From Planctomycetota bacterium (GTDB lineage Bacteria; Planctomycetota; Phycisphaerae; Tepidisphaerales; Tepidisphaeraceae): 7,285 nucleotides of DNA. The translations under genes and the position numbers were made by a program. Where the stretch lies: assembly GCA_029777755.1 (NCBI GenBank), contig JAKORQ010000308.1:1-7285 (forward strand). Direction: 5' to 3'. This document shows positions 4,679-7,285 of this stretch, piece by piece (positions within the stretch are counted from its first letter, which is position 1; the number at the start of each line of letters is the position of its first letter). The notes beneath the pieces are model-generated. The model did no database searches. It worked only from the letters and a program-made list of their open reading frames with translations, and was not told where the DNA came from.

Positions 4679-5437
4679 TCACGCACCGAGTGACTTACGC
4701 AAAGCACCAGCACGGCGCGCCTCGTCCCGATCCTTCCGGGCCTTGCTGAGCTTCTTTCCGAGGTTGCCTCGATCCGTCTTCTCGCTGACTGCAAGACGCT
4801 GAATAGCGCCTTTCTTTCCATGTCTCTGAACATCCTCCTCATACAACCGCAGCAGCCTCTCACGATTTCGCTTCGCCTCTTCTTGGCCGCGTACGGGGGG
4901 GGCGCTCGGTGAGACCGTCTCACCAGATCTCGGCTCCAACCGATTCGGATCTTCGAACTGTTCGCCAGTGGTAGCCTGCTCAGATGCGCCTGTGTTTTGC
5001 TGTGGGAATTGATCGGGAAGCGTCCACCCCATTCGACCTGCAAGGGTCGCAAAGTCCGCGAGGCGGACTATTGCTTCGTGACCACCAGCTTCCGCAGCGA
5101 GCTGATCCACCGCAACATCAAGCCGGAGGCTGAACTCCATGTTTCTCCGCAACCTCTGGTACAGCGGTATCTCGTGGTACTCACTCAAGTGGTCGCCTGG
5201 AATGCGCTTCTGACTTTCGCCTCCACTTGCCCCTCCAGCCAGAACGGCTGTCCCTACAAGGAGAAGCCGCTGGATGCGCCGAACAGGCTCAAATCCAAGA
5301 CTCAACGCGACCGCCTGCCATACAGGAGCCGACCGCCTCTGCGCCCAAACCTCCCAGCAGACCGGGTGAAGTGGAGAGTCAATGGACTGGCATTGCAGCG
5401 AGTGAGCCGCAAGCTCAGGATCATTCGAAGCCATCAT
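4679..5437 (-). CDS. Hypothetical island protein with basic HTH-like C-terminus, 252 aa
   Basis: No named family is recognised, but the opening segment LHPVCWEVWAQRRSAPVWQA followed by VALSLGFEP (residues 23-51) recalls uncharacterised proteins found near integrases in beta- and gammaproteobacterial islands. The middle is variable: DVAVDQLAAEAGGHEAIVRL, ADFATLAGRMGWTLP, then a Pro/Ser/Glu-rich linker (residues 142-185). The C-terminus, residues 186-252, is helical and strongly basic (RERLLRLYEEDVQRHGKKGA, IQRLAVSEKTDRGNLGKKL, KARKDRDEARRAG), with a helix-turn-helix-like outline. GGAAGGGG lies upstream of tandem ATGs at 5437 and 5434; the second has the better spacing. It lies between the integrase and the AlpA-like gene, and its stop is next to the ACCGGGTA repeats. 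A role in regulating or assisting recombination is inference. Confidence 0.72.
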   Translation of the reverse strand: MMASNDPELAAHSLQCQSIDSPLHPVCWEVWAQRRSAPVWQAVALSLGFEPVRRIQRLLLVGTAVLAGGASGGESQKRIPGDHLSEYHEIPLYQRLRRNMEFSLRLDVAVDQLAAEAGGHEAIVRLADFATLAGRMGWTLPDQFPQQNTGASEQATTGEQFEDPNRLEPRSGETVSPSAPPVRGQEEAKRNRERLLRLYEEDVQRHGKKGAIQRLAVSEKTDRGNLGKKLSKARKDRDEARRAGALRKSLGA

Positions 5438-5679
5438 GCGCCCCTTCCAGACGCCCCTCGATTGGATGCCCCGGCAGGCGGGTGAAGGAGTCCCGCTCTT
5501 CGGTTCGCGGGCCTAGCCGGGGCAGACTCTTCAGGAGGTCATGCAGCCAGCGCCAGCCCGTCGGCCTCGCTGGCGCTGCTGCCGGGCTCTCTGCTCAGCC
5601 ACTTCAGGTCCTGCACCACGATGCGCTGGACACCATGCGACGCATCCGGCAGTTATGGCCCGGCTGCTTTTTGTCCAGC
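5438..5679. other. 242-bp intergenic region with an imperfect hairpin
   Basis: The gap between the integrase stop and the 252-aa gene has no convincing gene. The notable structure is an inverted repeat: CAGCGCCAG (5548-5556) and CTGGCGCTG (5570-5578) around a 13-nt loop. It is extended by GCAG/CTGC (5543-5546, 5579-5582) across one bulged C. There is no T-tract on either strand, so it is not a standard intrinsic terminator, though it could slow or attenuate transcription leaving the integrase. A 26-codon leftward frame, 5539-5619 (starting VVQDLKWLSREPGSSASEAD), lacks a ribosome-binding site and may be a gene remnant. Confidence 0.45.
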
Positions 5680-6921
5680 TCATGCTGCTGCCCTCACCGC
5701 GCTGATTGACACCACGTCAGCCTGATGCCCCGAAGAGGACAGAAACGCGGCCCAATCCGCCATGAGACGGCGGCGCTTGTCGAACAGCGACCCCCGCTGA
5801 TAGGCCGCTTCGGCCTTGTCCTTGAGTTGGTGGGCGAGTGCGTGCTCAATGACCTCCCGCGGGTGTGCGGTGCGCTCGCCGGCCCAATCCCGAAATGTGG
5901 AGCGGAAACCGTGGGTCGTGGCCGGAACTTCCATTCGGCGCAGCACTGCAGTGAGGGTCATGTCACTGAGTGGCTGGCCCTTGGAGCCGGGAAACACCAC
6001 GTCGGTGCCTGCCATCTTGGGCAAGGCGTTCAACAGCGCCAGCGCGGCATCCGATATCGGCACGCGGTGTTCCTTGCCCGCCTTCATCCTCTCGGCCGGG
6101 ATGGTCCAGGTCTTGGTGACTGTGTCGATCTCCGCCCACATCGCACCCCGCACCTCACCGGAGCGACAGGCAGTCAGGATGGTGAACTCCAGAGCGCGGG
6201 CGCCCATGCCTTCCTGCTGGCGCAGCTTGCAGAGGAATGCGCTCACGTCGTCGATTGGCAGGGCAGTGTGATGCTCCACCTTCGACACTTTGGATGGCTT
6301 GGGCAAGAGCTTGTCGAGGTGCCCACGCCAGCGGGCCGGGTTCTCGCCTGAACGGTATTTGCGGGCCGTGGCCCAATCGAGAACGGATTCAATCCGACCG
6401 CGCAGGCGGGAAGCCGTCTCGGTCTTGGTCTGCCACAGGGGCTCCAGCACGGCCAGGATGTGCGACAGCGCCACATCCCGCACCAGCAGCTTGCCCATGA
6501 TGGGGAAGGCGTGCTGCGCCAGAGTGTTGCCCCACTGCTGAGTGTGCTTGTCGTTCTTCCATGCGGCCTTGTTCGCCTCGATGTACTTCAGAGCACATTG
6601 TTCGAAGGTCAAGTCGGCAGCGCGAGCAGCAGCCTGCGCACTTCGAGCGGCGCGGCATTCCTCGATGGGATCGATGCCAGCTTTCACCTTCTCGCGAGCG
6701 GCGCGGGCCAGGTCACGCGCTTGGGCGAGCGTCACCGCCGGATAGCCACCCAGCCCCATGTCGCGACGCCTTCCGGCCACCATGGCGCGGAGAATCCACG
6801 TTCTAGCCCCAGTCGGCAGCACCTGCAGATACAGGCCAGGCACCACACCGACGGCGTACAGTCCAGGCTTGGTCAGGCGCTGCACTTCCAGCGGCCTGAG
6901 TTCGATCGCGGCTCTCGGCAT
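5680..6921 (-). CDS. int: P4-type tyrosine-recombinase integrase, 413 aa
   Basis: This enzyme catalyses site-specific integration and excision of the element. Residues 8-90 form the N-terminal DUF4102-type DNA-binding domain (LTKPGLYAVGVVPGLYLQVL and MGLGGYPAVTLAQARDLARA). Residues 103-200 are the core-binding SAM-like domain (TFEQCALKYIEANKAAWKND). Residues 215-390 are the catalytic domain. Catalytic residues are visible: Arg253 (TACRSGEV), a likely Lys280 or Lys283 (MKAGKEHRVP), His337 and Arg340 (THGFRSTFRDWAGE), His364 (HALAHQL) and nucleophile Tyr374 (EAAYQRG). Length is normal for the family (about 400 aa) and no frame break is seen. The start ATG has only a weak ribosome-binding site. 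P4-type integrases commonly use tRNA 3' ends as targets. The repeats and tRNA-Ser-like tail immediately upstream (6926-7098) fit its attachment site, and the gene is read away from that end. Confidence 0.96.
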   Translation of the reverse strand: MPRAAIELRPLEVQRLTKPGLYAVGVVPGLYLQVLPTGARTWILRAMVAGRRRDMGLGGYPAVTLAQARDLARAAREKVKAGIDPIEECRAARSAQAAARAADLTFEQCALKYIEANKAAWKNDKHTQQWGNTLAQHAFPIMGKLLVRDVALSHILAVLEPLWQTKTETASRLRGRIESVLDWATARKYRSGENPARWRGHLDKLLPKPSKVSKVEHHTALPIDDVSAFLCKLRQQEGMGARALEFTILTACRSGEVRGAMWAEIDTVTKTWTIPAERMKAGKEHRVPISDAALALLNALPKMAGTDVVFPGSKGQPLSDMTLTAVLRRMEVPATTHGFRSTFRDWAGERTAHPREVIEHALAHQLKDKAEAAYQRGSLFDKRRRLMADWAAFLSSSGHQADVVSISAVRAAA

Positions 6922-6925
6922 TACT

Positions 6926-7043
6926 CACACCCATCAACCCACACCCATCATCACACCCATCAATGAAGGTGCGATTGGATGATACAAGGTGCCTCATCGT
7001 GCGGCAACTGTCCGCCATGTCTCGCAGGACAATGATGGGTGTG
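6926..7043. repeat. Integrase arm-type repeats (CACACCCATCA, three direct and one inverted)
   Basis: CACACCCATCA occurs directly at 6926-6936, 6940-6950 and 6952-6962, and inverted (TGATGGGTGTG) at 7033-7043. A shorter related pair, CATCAACC (6932-6939) and GGTTGATG (7052-7059), is also inverted. Such clusters beside an integrase start are known as arm-binding sites in lambda- and P4-like attachment regions. The cluster also overlaps the integrase promoter region, so autoregulation is plausible. Confidence 0.75.
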
Positions 7044-7083
7044 TCGATGTTGGTTGATGCGGCGTGACATGTGGCGGACGGGG

Positions 7084-7098
7084 ACTCTCTCTCCGCCA
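7084..7098 (+). other. Attachment core: 3' end of a tRNA-Ser gene (att site)
   Basis: ACTCTCTCTCCGCCA matches the 3' end of tRNA-Ser genes: acceptor strand TCTCTCC, discriminator G, then CCA. The sequence upstream (CGTGACATGTGGCGGACGGGG) does not continue as a T-arm, so only the tail is present, as expected for the far-end copy left after integration into a tRNA gene. TGGCGGA (7072-7078) and TCCGCCA (7092-7098) form an inverted pair around it, and a third TCCGCCA copy lies at 7011-7017. The intact tRNA would be expected, reading rightward, at the element's left end outside this window. The exact core length cannot be fixed from one end. Confidence 0.65.
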
Positions 7099-7103
7099 AG
7101 ATG

Positions 7104-7134
7104 AACCCCAAGTGCCGACGGCGCTTGGGGTTTT
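7104..7134 (+). terminator. Rho-independent terminator
   Basis: AACCCCAAG (7104-7112) pairs with CTTGGGGTT (7124-7132), and the inner GCCG/CGGC (7114-7117 and 7119-7122) extends the stem to a nearly perfect 14-bp hairpin. TTTTTCCTTTT follows on the plus strand. It lies just after the tRNA-Ser tail, so it is probably the original terminator of the tRNA gene before integration, now parted from it. Confidence 0.88.
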
Positions 7135-7285
7135 TCCTTTTCGACGATCGCCCTTGCTGCGCGCCAACCGACTGGATGAGAGACGCCCCTGGCGTGCTCG
7201 AAGTGGCCTCACTGACCACCCGGTCAGTTTGCCCCCGGTCAAGAACGTTACGTTCGCCGCAGCGCAACATGGCGGCATGGGCGCG
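7135..7285. other. Presumed flanking chromosome, no gene assigned
   Basis: No gene can be supported. A dyad ACTGACC-ACCC-GGTCAGT (7211-7228) resembles TetR-family operators. A second small dyad, AACGTTACGTT, lies at 7244-7254, and an ATG at 7269 opens a rightward frame to the window end that is too short to judge. A promoter and operator of a downstream regulated gene would fit, but this is speculative. Confidence 0.4.

Noticed and set aside
5539..5619. Leftward 26-codon frame starting VVQDLKWLSREPG
   Set aside because: Coding-like, but with a GTG start, no ribosome-binding site and a hairpin inside it; noted only as a possible remnant.
5725..6351. 208-codon rightward open frame inside the integrase
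   Set aside because: It is antisense to a well-supported integrase with all catalytic residues; open antisense frames are expected in GC-rich DNA.
6926..6962. CRISPR-like direct repeats
   Set aside because: The repeat is 11 bp with 1-3 bp between copies and no spacers, next to an integrase; arm-type sites explain it better.
7060..7098. Complete tRNA-Ser gene
   Set aside because: Only the acceptor 3' strand and CCA can be matched; there is no T-loop, anticodon arm or 5' acceptor strand upstream.
6803..7270. 155-codon leftward open frame upstream of the integrase
   Set aside because: It covers the att repeats, the tRNA tail and the terminator and overlaps the integrase start. The protein shows no domain.

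Overview
The window looks like the integrase-proximal right end of a chromosomally integrated mobile element (integrative element or prophage-like island) in a GC-rich proteobacterium. High GC, ATGA/GTGA-coupled small genes, a P4-type integrase with an N-terminal DUF4102-like domain and the phage-type regulators suggest Burkholderiales (Comamonadaceae-like) or a GC-rich gammaproteobacterium. The host assignment is inference only.

Layout, left to right. Positions 1-102 hold the last 33 codons of a rightward gene whose body lies outside the window. Positions 131-2240 hold a leftward run of six small, tightly packed genes. It is headed by a small Arc-type ribbon-helix-helix (RHH) protein and followed by five proteins I do not recognise, one of them with an AT-hook. 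Positions 2241-2368 are a divergent control region with four near-identical 15-bp dyads (ATGGC-N5-GCCAT) arranged as a mirror image, with centre spacings of 26, 33 and 26 bp. A second Arc-type RHH gene is transcribed rightward from it (2369-2692).

Positions 2652-4510 are a leftward phage-regulatory block. In transcription order it has an AlpA/excisionase-like protein, a winged-HTH protein, a small unknown protein, and a decayed antirepressor whose HTH, Bro-N and Rha parts now lie in three different frames. Positions 4511-4678 hold a set of repeats built on ACCGGGTA/TACCCGGT, next to a probable promoter for the AlpA-like gene. Positions 4679-5437 encode a 252-aa unrecognised protein with a basic, possibly DNA-binding C-terminus. 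Positions 5680-6921 encode the integrase, with all catalytic residues visible.

Positions 6922-7098 look like the attachment region. There are three direct copies and one inverted copy of CACACCCATCA (likely integrase arm sites), then a sequence matching the 3' end of a tRNA-Ser, ending in TCTCCGCCA. A strong terminator follows at 7104-7134, so I place the element/chromosome junction near 7098 and treat 7099-7285 as flanking chromosome.

Working model: the integrase and AlpA-like protein handle integration, excision and their control. The divergent RHH pair acts on the symmetric operator array and controls the six-gene leftward operon, much as phage P22 Arc acts within a promoter. The broken HTH/Bro-N/Rha gene is the remnant of an antirepressor. 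The most novel parts are the operator quartet with its two RHH proteins and the five-gene unknown cargo it appears to control.
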